Source of the DNA: Erysipelothrix sp.
GTDB lineage: Bacteria; Bacillota_I; Bacilli_A; Erysipelotrichales; Erysipelotrichaceae
Length of the DNA stretch: 15,427 nt
NCBI GenBank assembly: GCA_012520695.1
Contig: JAAYNU010000097.1
Coordinates: 1-15,427, forward strand
Direction of reading: 5' to 3'
The stretch's first letter is position 1; every line of letters begins with the position of its first letter. The translations under genes were made by a program, and so were the position numbers. This document shows, piece after piece, positions 6,172 through 13,352 of this stretch. Below the pieces are notes generated by a model. It was not told the origin of the DNA. It was given only the letters and a program-made list of their open reading frames with translations, and made no database searches.

Positions 6172-7026
6172 CTATATGAGGCGTTTTTCAAATCCGCCTT
6201 CTACTTTTAAATTTTCGTTCAGGATAATAAAGGCGTGAGGATCAGTCTTCTTAACGAGTTTTCTCAATTCAGCTACTTCGGATTGAGCAACAATCGTTAC
6301 TATAACGTCCATTGTATCACCAGTATAGGCTCCCTTGCCATCCCAATGAGTAACTCCTCTTCGAATGACGTTGTTAATAAGGTGTTTAATTTCAGTGTTC
6401 TTTGTAAAAATCATAACGTTAACTTCTATATTGTGATGGTGGAATTTATCCAAACAATATGAGAAAATTGAGGAGTATATTAATGAATAGAGTGCTGTTT
6501 GTACATCGTATAGAATTAAACAGATTGCATAGATTACGGAGTTAACGGCTAGATAGATTGAACCAAGGCTTCCCTTATTCTTTTGAGAACGGTAGAATCC
6601 AATGACATCAAGTCCACCGGAACTTCCTTTAGCACGATAGGTTAAGGATGCTCCGAAGGCTCCCATCACAGCCGCAATCAGGATTGCGACGAAGACATCA
6701 TCAATCAATGGTTTTGTTTGAACAGGGATGATTGAAAGTGTGATCGTTTGTGCGATAATGGATACAAGTGTTAGTTTCACAAAATTCTTAGACATACGCG
6801 TCCATGCGAAGATAAGAATTGGGATGTTGAGTGTAAAGTTTAAGATCCCGGCAATATCAAAGGATGGATTTATATTAAAAAGATAAAGCACTGCATCACG
6901 GAATAGTTGTGCTATCCCAACGACACCGCCGTTATAGATGGATGCGGGTATAAGGAACAAGTTCACCGATACCGCAAATAGAATGCCGCCGAGCGCAGCA
7001 TACGCATAAGGTTTTATATTTTTCAT
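6172..7026 (-). CDS. YitT-family membrane protein (with DUF2179)
   Basis: A 284-aa integral membrane protein. The N-terminal two thirds hold five or six hydrophobic segments (about residues 6-26, 45-62, 68-90, 95-118, 140-165), with YitT hallmarks SVNLFLIPASIYNGGVVGIAQ near the start and YRAKGSSGGLDVIGFY. The last 85 or so residues form the soluble DUF2179 domain (NVMIFTKNTEIKHLINNVIRRGVTHWDGKGAYTG, PHAFIIL). The substrate or role of the family is unknown. The start MKNIKPYAY at 7026 has no SD; instead an extended -10 ends seven bases upstream, which puts the predicted transcript start at the ATG itself. The upstream in-frame ATG at 7050 lies on the other side of this -10 and also lacks an SD. 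It is the first gene of the minus-strand group. Confidence 0.9.
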   Translation of the reverse strand: MKNIKPYAYAALGGILFAVSVNLFLIPASIYNGGVVGIAQLFRDAVLYLFNINPSFDIAGILNFTLNIPILIFAWTRMSKNFVKLTLVSIIAQTITLSIIPVQTKPLIDDVFVAILIAAVMGAFGASLTYRAKGSSGGLDVIGFYRSQKNKGSLGSIYLAVNSVIYAICLILYDVQTALYSLIYSSIFSYCLDKFHHHNIEVNVMIFTKNTEIKHLINNVIRRGVTHWDGKGAYTGDTMDVIVTIVAQSEVAELRKLVKKTDPHAFIILNENLKVEGGFEKRLI

Positions 7027-7032
7027 AAGCAC

Positions 7033-7041
7033 ATTATAGCA
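7033..7041 (-). promoter_or_regulatory. extended -10 promoter, probably giving a leaderless YitT mRNA
   Basis: On the minus strand TG-C-TATAAT occupies 7041 down to 7033. Standard spacing from the -10 to +1 puts the start on the A of the ATG at 7026. The -35 is weak (TATATA, 17 bases upstream). It lies between divergently oriented genes whose start codons are only 46 bases apart. Confidence 0.65.
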
Positions 7042-7072
7042 AATAAACATGATGATATATAGGAGATATGAT

Positions 7073-7594
7073 ATGAAAGTATACTTAAAAGAGATGGACC
7101 CAAGTGATATGGAAGTAGTTATGAGTGTAATCGAAGAAACTAAGAAAGTGTTTAAGCATATGGGAATCGATCAGTGGCAAAACTCCTATCCTAATGAAGG
7201 CACAATATTGAATGATTTGAAAGATAAGAATGGGTATACAATTAATGTTGAGAATAAAGTAATCGGCTATGTAGCAATCCAATTTGAACCAGATCCCAAC
7301 TACAATGAGATCAAGGGAGCGTGGAGTACAACTGGAGTTTACGCAACCATTCACCGACTCGCAATCGATCCTAATAATCGAGGGAAGGGTTATGCCCTAA
7401 AGGCAATGGATTCTATTGAGACGATTATTCTGAAAAAGAGTGTATCAACAATCAGAGTAGATACAGGATATGATAATGAAGGCATGCGAAACTTACTCGA
7501 AAAACTAGGGTATAGTGAATGCGGAGAAGTCCGAGTGAATGATGGATTGCGTATTGCCTATGATAAGCGATTAACTTATGGTAAAATTAATTAA
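7073..7594 (+). CDS. GNAT-family N-acetyltransferase
   Basis: A 173-aa single-domain acetyltransferase. The N-terminal helices contain IDQWQNSYPNEGTILNDL, a stretch typical of a common Firmicutes GNAT subgroup. Motif A is TIHRLAIDPNNRGKGYALKAM with the R-G-K-G acetyl-CoA loop, and motif B is RVDTGYDNEGMRNLLEKLGYSECGEV. The acceptor substrate is unknown. The ATG at 7073 has AGGAG (7061-7065) seven bases upstream and is preferred over the in-frame ATGs at 7049 and 7052. It is divergent from the YitT gene, and the promoters of the two must overlap. No terminator follows, so it is probably cotranscribed with the membrane protein and alr genes. Confidence 0.9.
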   Translation: MKVYLKEMDPSDMEVVMSVIEETKKVFKHMGIDQWQNSYPNEGTILNDLKDKNGYTINVENKVIGYVAIQFEPDPNYNEIKGAWSTTGVYATIHRLAIDPNNRGKGYALKAMDSIETIILKKSVSTIRVDTGYDNEGMRNLLEKLGYSECGEVRVNDGLRIAYDKRLTYGKIN

Positions 7595-7624
7595 GAAAAT
7601 ATTTATGAAAGAGGGTTTTTTATA

Positions 7625-8032
7625 ATGAGTATGTTGGATAGAAAAGGGATGAGTCAAGACAAGCGATTTCGTTATGCTCTCATCCTCGCAATAATTACGG
7701 GAATCGTTGTTGGAATAGGGACGGGTCTTTTACGAGGAATCTTAGATACATCATTGTTCCTCTTATTAGTAGGGTATCTTGTCGCATATGTTATTCGTCG
7801 ATACGGTCGAGGCGTTCAAACACGTTTTTCAGTTCTTGGAATTATTGTGACACTGTGCGCAATCTTCTTATCAGATGTTGTCGCAAGCTACGGATTGATG
7901 GCCATCTTTAACATTCAATCCTATTCATTAGTGATTCAGTTCATCTTTTATTCTGACGGTAATCAGTGGCTATGGATTGCGACTCGCGTCCTTTCACTCT
8001 TCATTGCTTACACGTACTCGAGGGTAATTTAG
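7625..8032 (+). CDS. small four-helix membrane protein, unknown function
   Basis: A 135-aa protein with four hydrophobic segments at about residues 16-36, 43-58, 68-94 and 113-132, and basic stretches (KRFRY, RRYGRGVQTR) between them that suggest inside loops. I do not recognise a named family and see no signal peptide or catalytic motif. The start at 7625 has a modest SD (GAGGG, 7611-7615, nine bases away). The gene begins 30 bases after the GNAT stop and its TAG overlaps the GTG of the alanine racemase gene by one base, so it is probably translationally coupled to alr. Confidence 0.75.
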   Translation: MSMLDRKGMSQDKRFRYALILAIITGIVVGIGTGLLRGILDTSLFLLLVGYLVAYVIRRYGRGVQTRFSVLGIIVTLCAIFLSDVVASYGLMAIFNIQSYSLVIQFIFYSDGNQWLWIATRVLSLFIAYTYSRVI

Positions 8033-9042
8033 TGAGCGTATGGGCAGAGGTTGATTTAAGTGTTCTCAATGAGAACGTAAATCATCTTAAAACCTTAACT
8101 ATAAAAGAAGTATTTGGTGTTGTGAAAGATAATGCTTATGGTCATGGAGATGTGGAAATCGCACATGCATTGGACGTTCAAGTCTTGTGTGTATTCTCAA
8201 TACGAGAAGCCATTCGTTTAAGAGAGCACGGCATTGAAACAGATATCTTAGTCTTCGGCTTTACGGATGTATCATTGATTGAAGAAAACTTACACCATAA
8301 CTTTATTTATACAGTAGCTTCATTGGATTGGTTTGAGACACTTAAAAGTCCAATCAGACTTCACATTGAAATAAACACAGGAATGAATCGCATTGGATTA
8401 AAAGATCTCAGTGACATTCATACCATTGTGAATAGTAAGCATTCAGTTGAAGGGATTTACACTCATTTTGGAAATCCTACAAACATTGAAATTGGTACAC
8501 AACAAATTAATAAATTTACTGAATTACTAAGTCAAATTAAACATTCATTCAAATGGATTCATGTCGGAAATGCACCTGTAGAAATTATAAAATCCAATGC
8601 ATACATTAATGCCGCAAGATTTGGTCTAGGGATGTATGGATATCGAGACGGGATCAAGGGATTGAAACCCATTTTAAGTCTCTATGCGAATCTTGAATTC
8701 ATTGATACCGCGTATCCAGCTGATACCATCGGTTATGATTATACCTATGAAGTCACTGAAACACTGAAGTATGGAACAATCCCAATTGGATATAGTGATG
8801 GCTTTGATATGAGACAAGCCCTGTGCCCTGTATTCATTGCAGGTAAAGCACAATCCATTCTAGGTAAAGTATGCATGAATCAAACGATGCTTAGAGTTGA
8901 TGAAGAAACTGAGGTTGGGACTAAGGTAGAACTCATTGGAGTTAAGCGAAGTGCACAACTCATTCACGAGACAACGGGTATTATGCCCTATGTTCTCCTG
9001 ACTTGTTTGAGTCCAAACCTTAAAAGAGTATATTCAAAATAA
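8032..9042 (+). CDS. alr: alanine racemase
   Basis: PLP-dependent fold-type III enzyme that interconverts L- and D-alanine for peptidoglycan. It is 336 aa, somewhat shorter than the usual 360-390. It starts with the family signature WAEVDLSVLNENV, then VVKDNAYGHG with the PLP lysine K32, IHVGNAP, R196 in AARFGLGMYG (contacts the PLP pyridine), Y235 in IGYDYTY at the position of the catalytic tyrosine, and GKVCMNQTMLRVD. The usual CMDQ is here CMNQ (N283), and the usual VKANAYG is VKDNAYG. The GTG at 8032 is chosen: GAGGG (8020-8024) lies seven bases upstream and the protein then begins at the conserved WAEVDL. The longer frame from 7966 is just a shadow of the preceding gene. Confidence 0.93.
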   Translation: MSVWAEVDLSVLNENVNHLKTLTIKEVFGVVKDNAYGHGDVEIAHALDVQVLCVFSIREAIRLREHGIETDILVFGFTDVSLIEENLHHNFIYTVASLDWFETLKSPIRLHIEINTGMNRIGLKDLSDIHTIVNSKHSVEGIYTHFGNPTNIEIGTQQINKFTELLSQIKHSFKWIHVGNAPVEIIKSNAYINAARFGLGMYGYRDGIKGLKPILSLYANLEFIDTAYPADTIGYDYTYEVTETLKYGTIPIGYSDGFDMRQALCPVFIAGKAQSILGKVCMNQTMLRVDEETEVGTKVELIGVKRSAQLIHETTGIMPYVLLTCLSPNLKRVYSK

Positions 9043-9072
9043 AAAGAGAATCGGCCTAAGCGGATTCTCTTT
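9043..9072. terminator. bidirectional terminator between alr and rmuC
   Basis: A perfect 10-base inverted repeat AAAGAGAATC (9043-9052) / GATTCTCTTT (9063-9072) with a 10-base centre. On the minus strand the stem runs into TTTTTATTTT, a good T-tract for rmuC. On the plus strand the T-run is only the three T of the stem, so it is weaker for alr. Confidence 0.85.
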
Positions 9073-9088
9073 GCATTGTCGACTATGA

Positions 9089-10231
9089 TTATTGCTCAGA
9101 ATTCTCAAGTGTACTCGCCTCAGTTGAAGCGATAGAGTCAAAACGTTTCGTTATTTTACTTGTAGTAATGTGTAAGTCCTTAATATCTTTATTGACGCCT
9201 TCAAGTCTGTTGCTGAGTTTATCCCATCGTTCAGAGTAGCGTTGGAACTCGGTTCCTAGGCTTCGAAGTTGTTCGTGGATGACGGCAGCGTATTTCTCGC
9301 GCTCTAAGTTAATTAGAATTGTTTGAATTGTCGTTAGTGTACTCATCAGTGTCGTTGGTGAGACAAGCCATACGCGTTTCCTTTGCGCATAGTCAATGAT
9401 TTCTTGGTGGTATGCATTGATGGTTGCGAAGACTGCCTCCGCGGGCACAAACATCAGTGCTTGATCTGAAGTGATTGTTGGAATGATATACTTACGCGCT
9501 ATATCATCAATATGTATCTTACAGTCTTGGACAAATTGTTTGCTTGCGATGGATCGTTCTAGTTCAGTACTGCTTTGATCAATCATCTTACGATAGTTTT
9601 CCAGTGGAAACTTAGAGTCAATCGCGATTGTTCCAAGAGGTTCAGGCGCGAAGAGTACTGCATCCGCACGACTGTTCCCGAAGTTGTATTGAGTTTGGTA
9701 AATACTGTCATTCTTTTCACCGAAGATGGAGTAAAGGATTTGGTTCAATTGAACCTCACCAAACGTACCACGTGTCTTTTTATCAGTGAGTACATCTTGT
9801 AGGGAAACAATTTCAATTGATAAGGAATCAATCTTCTTTTGTGCTTCATCTATTTTGGATAATCGCTCCGCAATATTAGTGAACGTCTTGTTTGTCTTTT
9901 CAAAGCCTTGTTCAAGGGATATGTTTACTTTCTCATCCATTCTGTTGAGTCTATTTTCTAAAGTATCTCTGAGTTCTTTGAACTGTTCTTGTTGAAAGCG
10001 AACGAGCTTCTCTTGAAAGTTGATCAGATTATGATTTGTTTCTTTTTCGAAGTTGGTATTTCTTTCGTTTTGTTCAGTGAGTCGCGAATCCATTCGATCG
10101 GTAAACTGATTGAAATTTGTGTTTAAGTGATCTCTTAGTTCGTAATCCTTTTGATTTGTGAAACTTCTAATGATAAGAATTAAAAGTAGAATAATAATTG
10201 TTCCGAGTAGTGCCGTTGGTATTAGTTCCAT
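9089..10231 (-). CDS. rmuC: RmuC-family protein
   Basis: A 380-aa protein with one N-terminal membrane anchor (about residues 3-24, PTALLGTIIILLLILII), a long charged coiled coil (about 30-150, with QFTDRMDSRLTEQNERN and NRMDEKVNISLEQ), and the RmuC nuclease-like core: KKTRGTFGEVQLNQIL, YNFGNSRADAVLFAP, IAIDSKFPLENY, ALMFVPAEAVFATI and VWLVSPTTLMSTL. RmuC was named for limiting recombination at inverted repeats. The conserved D and K of the IDSKFP stretch fit a PD-(D/E)XK-like nuclease fold. The start at 10231 has GAGGTGA upstream and is preferred over the longer frame to 10249. It is a single gene, divergent from the patatin gene and convergent with alr. Confidence 0.93.
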   Translation of the reverse strand: MELIPTALLGTIIILLLILIIRSFTNQKDYELRDHLNTNFNQFTDRMDSRLTEQNERNTNFEKETNHNLINFQEKLVRFQQEQFKELRDTLENRLNRMDEKVNISLEQGFEKTNKTFTNIAERLSKIDEAQKKIDSLSIEIVSLQDVLTDKKTRGTFGEVQLNQILYSIFGEKNDSIYQTQYNFGNSRADAVLFAPEPLGTIAIDSKFPLENYRKMIDQSSTELERSIASKQFVQDCKIHIDDIARKYIIPTITSDQALMFVPAEAVFATINAYHQEIIDYAQRKRVWLVSPTTLMSTLTTIQTILINLEREKYAAVIHEQLRSLGTEFQRYSERWDKLSNRLEGVNKDIKDLHITTSKITKRFDSIASTEASTLENSEQ

Positions 10232-10250
10232 AATTTCACCTCTTTTCAAT

Positions 10251-10259
10251 ATTGTAACA
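10251..10259 (-). promoter_or_regulatory. extended -10 promoter of rmuC
   Basis: On the minus strand TG-T-TACAAT runs from 10259 to 10251, 20 bases before the start codon. No clear -35 is present. Confidence 0.55.
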
Positions 10260-10271
10260 TATACTTTAGTG

Positions 10272-10277
10272 TATAAT
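10272..10277 (+). promoter_or_regulatory. -10 box of the patatin-like gene
   Basis: A perfect TATAAT, 24 bases before the GTG start codon. It has no good -35 at standard spacing. It sits back to back with the rmuC -10 in a 69-base divergent intergenic region. Confidence 0.5.
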
Positions 10278-10300
10278 TAGGGGTAAGGTAGGTGGTTTTT

Positions 10301-11200
10301 GTGCAAAAAATAGGTGTTGCTCTTTCGGGCGGTGGTATTCGATCTTTTTCTCAACTTCCCATCATGAGGGCTATCGAGGAAGATGGTATTATAATTTCAG
10401 CTTTATCAGGAACTTCAATGGGTTCAGTGATCGCAGGACTGCTCGCATGTGGACTGAGTGTCGATGAGGTATCCGAAATTGTCCTTAGGTTAGAGGGCAC
10501 CCTAACTGAGCGCAGAACATTCAGGCGATTCAGTAAAAAACTTAATCCCTTCAATAAGGAAAAGGTATTAGGTGGATACGTTGATGGAGTGGAACTCGAA
10601 GAACTCTTAATAGAAGTTCTTGAGCCATTGGGTATTAAAATGATTTCGGATGTTAAGATCCCACTTGCGATACCTGCAGTGGATCTTATTACAGGTAAGA
10701 CCATTGTATTTGTTTCACATCCTGAATTATTTAAATCACTGGATGATGAGTGGATTGTAGAAACAGATGTTACCTTATCACTTGCCATACGCGCATCGTG
10801 TTCGTTCCCATTTGTGATTGGTTCTGTTGAGTTCGGTGATTATAAATTAGTTGATGGCGGTCTCACAATGAATCTTCCAGTTCCTTTATTAGATGGATAT
10901 AAAGTGGATAAAACAATTGGTGTTACTATGCACTCTGATTCAGATTTTTCAGGTGACTTCTCAGTGATTCCACTGGCAACACGTGTTATGGATATTATGA
11001 GAATTCAAACTGACAAATCAATTCTAGAACATACAGACGTTATATTAAATGTTCCCCTTGATACGATTCAGATTTTTGATATCGGGAAAGGGCGTGCGAC
11101 AATTGAAGCGGGCCAGCGTATTATTAATGAAAAACGCTCAGCACTGAGTAAAATAATTTATAAAGAACCATGGTATAAAACCATATTCAAGAAGAAATAA
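10301..11200 (+). CDS. patatin-like phospholipase
   Basis: A 299-aa cytoplasmic serine hydrolase with a Ser-Asp dyad. The oxyanion loop SGGGIRSF (9-16) is close to the start, the nucleophile elbow is SGTSMGS with S39, and the acidic partner is D185 in VDGGLTMN. These are the patatin family features. The usual GGGXRG followed by a small residue and His reads GGGIRSFSQ here. The family hydrolyses acyl esters of phospholipids; the natural substrate is unknown. There is no signal peptide. The GTG at 10301 is chosen with AGGTGG (10290-10295) five bases upstream; the GTG at 10292 lies inside that SD. It is a single gene, divergent from rmuC, with its own strong terminator. Confidence 0.9.
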   Translation: MQKIGVALSGGGIRSFSQLPIMRAIEEDGIIISALSGTSMGSVIAGLLACGLSVDEVSEIVLRLEGTLTERRTFRRFSKKLNPFNKEKVLGGYVDGVELEELLIEVLEPLGIKMISDVKIPLAIPAVDLITGKTIVFVSHPELFKSLDDEWIVETDVTLSLAIRASCSFPFVIGSVEFGDYKLVDGGLTMNLPVPLLDGYKVDKTIGVTMHSDSDFSGDFSVIPLATRVMDIMRIQTDKSILEHTDVILNVPLDTIQIFDIGKGRATIEAGQRIINEKRSALSKIIYKEPWYKTIFKKK

Positions 11201-11206
11201 ATATTG

Positions 11207-11243
11207 AACATGAGACAATTTATAAATTGTTTCATGTTTTTTT
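11207..11243 (+). terminator. intrinsic terminator of the patatin-like gene
   Basis: A long inverted repeat AACATGAGACAATT / AATTGTTTCATGTT (11207-11238, one G-T pair), loop TATA, followed by T to 11243. Confidence 0.92.
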
Positions 11244-11296
11244 GATTTCTTAATTTCTAATATTTTATTTAAGGTAGTGAATTGTAAAGAATCTTA

Positions 11297-11305
11297 TGAT
11301 ATAAT
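11297..11305 (+). promoter_or_regulatory. extended -10 promoter of the P1B ATPase gene
   Basis: TG-A-TATAAT (11297-11305), with a predicted start near 11312. The -35 region is poor. The -10 and the start point lie inside the inverted repeat of the adjacent operator, so a bound protein would block polymerase. Confidence 0.75.
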
Positions 11306-11329
11306 AATGATAATGGTTATCACTATTAT
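11301..11329 (+). promoter_or_regulatory. Fur-family operator (7-1-7 box)
   Basis: The core TGATAAT-G-GTTATCA (11308-11322) differs by one base from the Bacillus Fur consensus TGATAATnATTATCA. Around it the symmetry extends to 13-base arms (11301-11313 and 11317-11329, 12 of 13 complementary) with a three-base centre. Zur sites carry TCGTAAT-type arms and PerR sites TTATAAT arms, so Fur is the better match, although PerR cross-recognition is possible. Confidence 0.82.
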
Positions 11330-11340
11330 AGGAGAACAAT

Positions 11341-13179
11341 ATGAAAAACTTACTTTGGTCACTAAAAGAAGCAATAATGTGTGGGGTACTACTCGCGATT
11401 GGATTGGTGAGCGACAATGCGCTTGTCTATATTCTCGCAATTGTGATTGGTGGGTATCACCAAACAAAAGAAGGGTTGATTGATACCTTTCAAAATAAAC
11501 ATCTTAATGTAGAGCTCTTGATGATTTTATCAGCAATTGGAGCATGTCTCATTGGATACTACTCAGAAGGGGCAATCCTTATTTTTATCTTCTCTCTATC
11601 AGGAGCATTAGAAGACTATACGCTGGATCAGTCAAAACGCGAGATTCGTGCGATGATGGCACTTCAACCAACAACAGCAACACGTCTCTTATCCAACGGA
11701 TCAACTGAAGTCGTTGCGGTAGAAGAACTAAAGGTTGGCGATAATATTATTGTCGCCATGGGAGAGACATTCCCGATTGATGCTCTGATTACAGAAGGTC
11801 GATCAAGTATCGAAGAAGCCGCTATTACAGGTGAATCACTTCCTAAAGAAAAATCAATAGGAGAAACTGTCTTTGGTGGAACCTTAAATATTTCACATCC
11901 CTTAACGCTTTCTGTGAGTACGGATGTGAGTGATACTTTGATTCAAAAGATCGTTCGCATGGTTGAGGAGGCACAACAGTTCCCTTCAAAAACAGCGCGT
12001 CTGATTGATAAGATTGAAGATTCATATGCACGAATTATTCTTGTATCTGTATTCCTTATGATTGCGATTCCGTTTTTCTTTATGAACGTACCGTTTGAAG
12101 ATGCATTTTATAAAGGAATGATCTTACTGGTCGTCGCATCTCCATGTGCACTGATTGCCTCGGTTACGCCTGCTACTTTAGCAGCGATTTCCAACGGAGC
12201 TCGAAACGGTATCTTAGTTAAGGGTGGGATTCATTTTGAGAATCTCGTTGATGTGAAGGCAGTCTCATTTGATAAGACAGGAACACTCACTTATGGCTTA
12301 CCATCACTTACTGATGTATTTATGGAAGACAAGACACATGCTGCGGCTATTGTAGCGATTGAAAAATATTCATCTCATCCATTGGCTAGCGCCATCGTAA
12401 AAGGTTTGAGTAAACAATATAATATAAGTAACACAGATTCTGTCAGTTCAGTTTTAGAGAAACCAGGCTTTGGGATCGAAGGTGTTTATGAAGGTCGATT
12501 GTACCGCTTAGGTAACAGTGATTTTATGAGCCACCATAATGAAGCTTTAGATGCGAAGTCAGTATCATGGGCATCTGCTGGTAAGAGTTTAGTATTCGTT
12601 GAGTGTGATGGTGTTGCGGTTGCGCTACTTGGTTTAGCGGATGAAGTTCGTGAAGATGCACGTACGCTTGTCTCATGGCTTGCGTCTCGTAAGATTGAAA
12701 CGATTATGATTACGGGTGATAATGAAAAAACAGCACAACACATTGCGAACCAGATCGGCATTACGCGAGTGATTGCTTCGTGTCTTCCTGATGAGAAGGC
12801 AGATATTGTCAAGAACTTAGAAGAAGAGTACGGATCAGTTGTGATGATGGGCGATGGAATTAATGATGCTCCCGCATTAGCGAATGCGAGTGTAGGGGTT
12901 GCGATGGGTAGTGGAACGGATATTGCGATTGAGGCAGCCGATATTATTCTTGTAAAGGATGATGTGAGTAATTTAGCGTATTCTCTTGATCTCTCGTATC
13001 GCTTGCGTCGTATCGTGATTCAGAACATTGTGTTCTCATTTGCGGTGATTATTCTTCTCGTTGCAGCGAACTTTATGTCCTTTGTAAGTTTACCGTTGGG
13101 TGTAGTGGGACATGAGGGAAGTACGATTCTTGTGATTCTGAATAGTTTGCGTTTATTGAATACTCGTAAACTAATATAA
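11341..13179 (+). CDS. P1B-4 type heavy-metal efflux ATPase, probably Fe(II) (PfeT/FrvA-like)
   Basis: A 612-aa P-type ATPase of the plasma membrane. Visible motifs are actuator TGES (163-166), the transmembrane metal-site SPC (267-269), phosphorylation DKTGTLT (D311), HP (346-347) in the nucleotide domain, MITGDN, GDGINDAP (504-511), and HEGST (591-595) in the last helix pair. SPC plus HEG(G/S)T is the signature of subgroup P1B-4, which exports Fe(II) or Co(II), and differs from the CPC of Cu, Zn and Cd pumps. There is no N-terminal metal-binding domain and no Cys- or His-rich start. That leaves six membrane helices, normal for this subgroup. SD AGGAG (11330-11334) lies six bases upstream. 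The Fur-type operator over the promoter matches the Fur/PerR-controlled iron exporters PfeT (B. subtilis) and FrvA (Listeria). Cobalt or zinc remain alternatives. Confidence 0.92.
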   Translation: MKNLLWSLKEAIMCGVLLAIGLVSDNALVYILAIVIGGYHQTKEGLIDTFQNKHLNVELLMILSAIGACLIGYYSEGAILIFIFSLSGALEDYTLDQSKREIRAMMALQPTTATRLLSNGSTEVVAVEELKVGDNIIVAMGETFPIDALITEGRSSIEEAAITGESLPKEKSIGETVFGGTLNISHPLTLSVSTDVSDTLIQKIVRMVEEAQQFPSKTARLIDKIEDSYARIILVSVFLMIAIPFFFMNVPFEDAFYKGMILLVVASPCALIASVTPATLAAISNGARNGILVKGGIHFENLVDVKAVSFDKTGTLTYGLPSLTDVFMEDKTHAAAIVAIEKYSSHPLASAIVKGLSKQYNISNTDSVSSVLEKPGFGIEGVYEGRLYRLGNSDFMSHHNEALDAKSVSWASAGKSLVFVECDGVAVALLGLADEVREDARTLVSWLASRKIETIMITGDNEKTAQHIANQIGITRVIASCLPDEKADIVKNLEEEYGSVVMMGDGINDAPALANASVGVAMGSGTDIAIEAADIILVKDDVSNLAYSLDLSYRLRRIVIQNIVFSFAVIILLVAANFMSFVSLPLGVVGHEGSTILVILNSLRLLNTRKLI

Positions 13180-13186
13180 AATATGA

Positions 13187-13225
13187 AAAGGCGCATATAA
13201 AATGCGTCTTTGTTTTTTTTTTTTT
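13187..13225 (+). terminator. intrinsic terminator of the P1B ATPase gene
   Basis: Stem AAAGGCGCAT / ATGCGTCTTT (one G-T pair) with a five-base loop (13187-13211), followed by a G and an uninterrupted run of 13 T (13213-13225). Confidence 0.9.
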
Positions 13226-13238
13226 CAAATTAAATTAC

Positions 13239-13266
13239 TTGACAATGCATGACTAAGCACTATACT
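13239..13266 (+). promoter_or_regulatory. sigma-A promoter of the purine permease gene
   Basis: A perfect -35 TTGACA (13239-13244), 16 bases, then -10 TATACT (13261-13266). The predicted start is near 13273, about ten bases before the riboswitch aptamer. Confidence 0.8.
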
Positions 13267-13283
13267 AATAGAGTAATGAATAA

Positions 13284-13352
13284 CCGAATATAATACCTGT
13301 AATATGGTCAGGTAGTATCTACCGACGCGCCGTAAATGCGTCGACTATCGTG
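13284..13352 (+). promoter_or_regulatory. guanine riboswitch aptamer (purine riboswitch)
   Basis: All conserved parts of the purine aptamer are present in order. J1/2 is TATAAT (13289-13294). P2 is CCTG / CAGG with the loop AATATGG (13296-13312). J2/3 contains TATCTACC (13316-13323). P3 is GACGCG / TGCGTC around loop CCGTAAA (13324-13342). J3/1 is GACTAT (13343-13348). The specificity base is C at 13345 (C74 in the B. subtilis xpt numbering), which pairs with guanine or hypoxanthine; adenine riboswitches have U. P1 is short, about five pairs (13285-13290 with 13346-13350), and needs one bulged A. Confidence 0.96.

Noticed and set aside
7027..7050. ATG at 7050 as start of the YitT gene
   Set aside because: It has no SD and lies upstream of the best promoter. 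The residues between add nothing seen in the family.
7966..8031. Longer N-terminus for alanine racemase from the ATG at 7966
   Set aside because: These codons are the overlapping end of the membrane protein gene in another frame. The family start WAEVDL follows directly after the GTG at 8032, which has its own SD.
11341..13179. Zn/Cd/Pb pump (CadA/ZntA type)
   Set aside because: The metal-site motif is SPC, not CPC. HEGST is present, and there is no N-terminal metal-binding domain.
13213..13225. Run of 13 T as a phase-variable tract
   Set aside because: It is the T-tract of a terminator and lies outside any coding region and upstream of the next promoter.
13284..13352. Adenine riboswitch
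   Set aside because: The specificity base at 13345 is C (guanine type), not T, and the downstream gene is a guanine/hypoxanthine-type permease.
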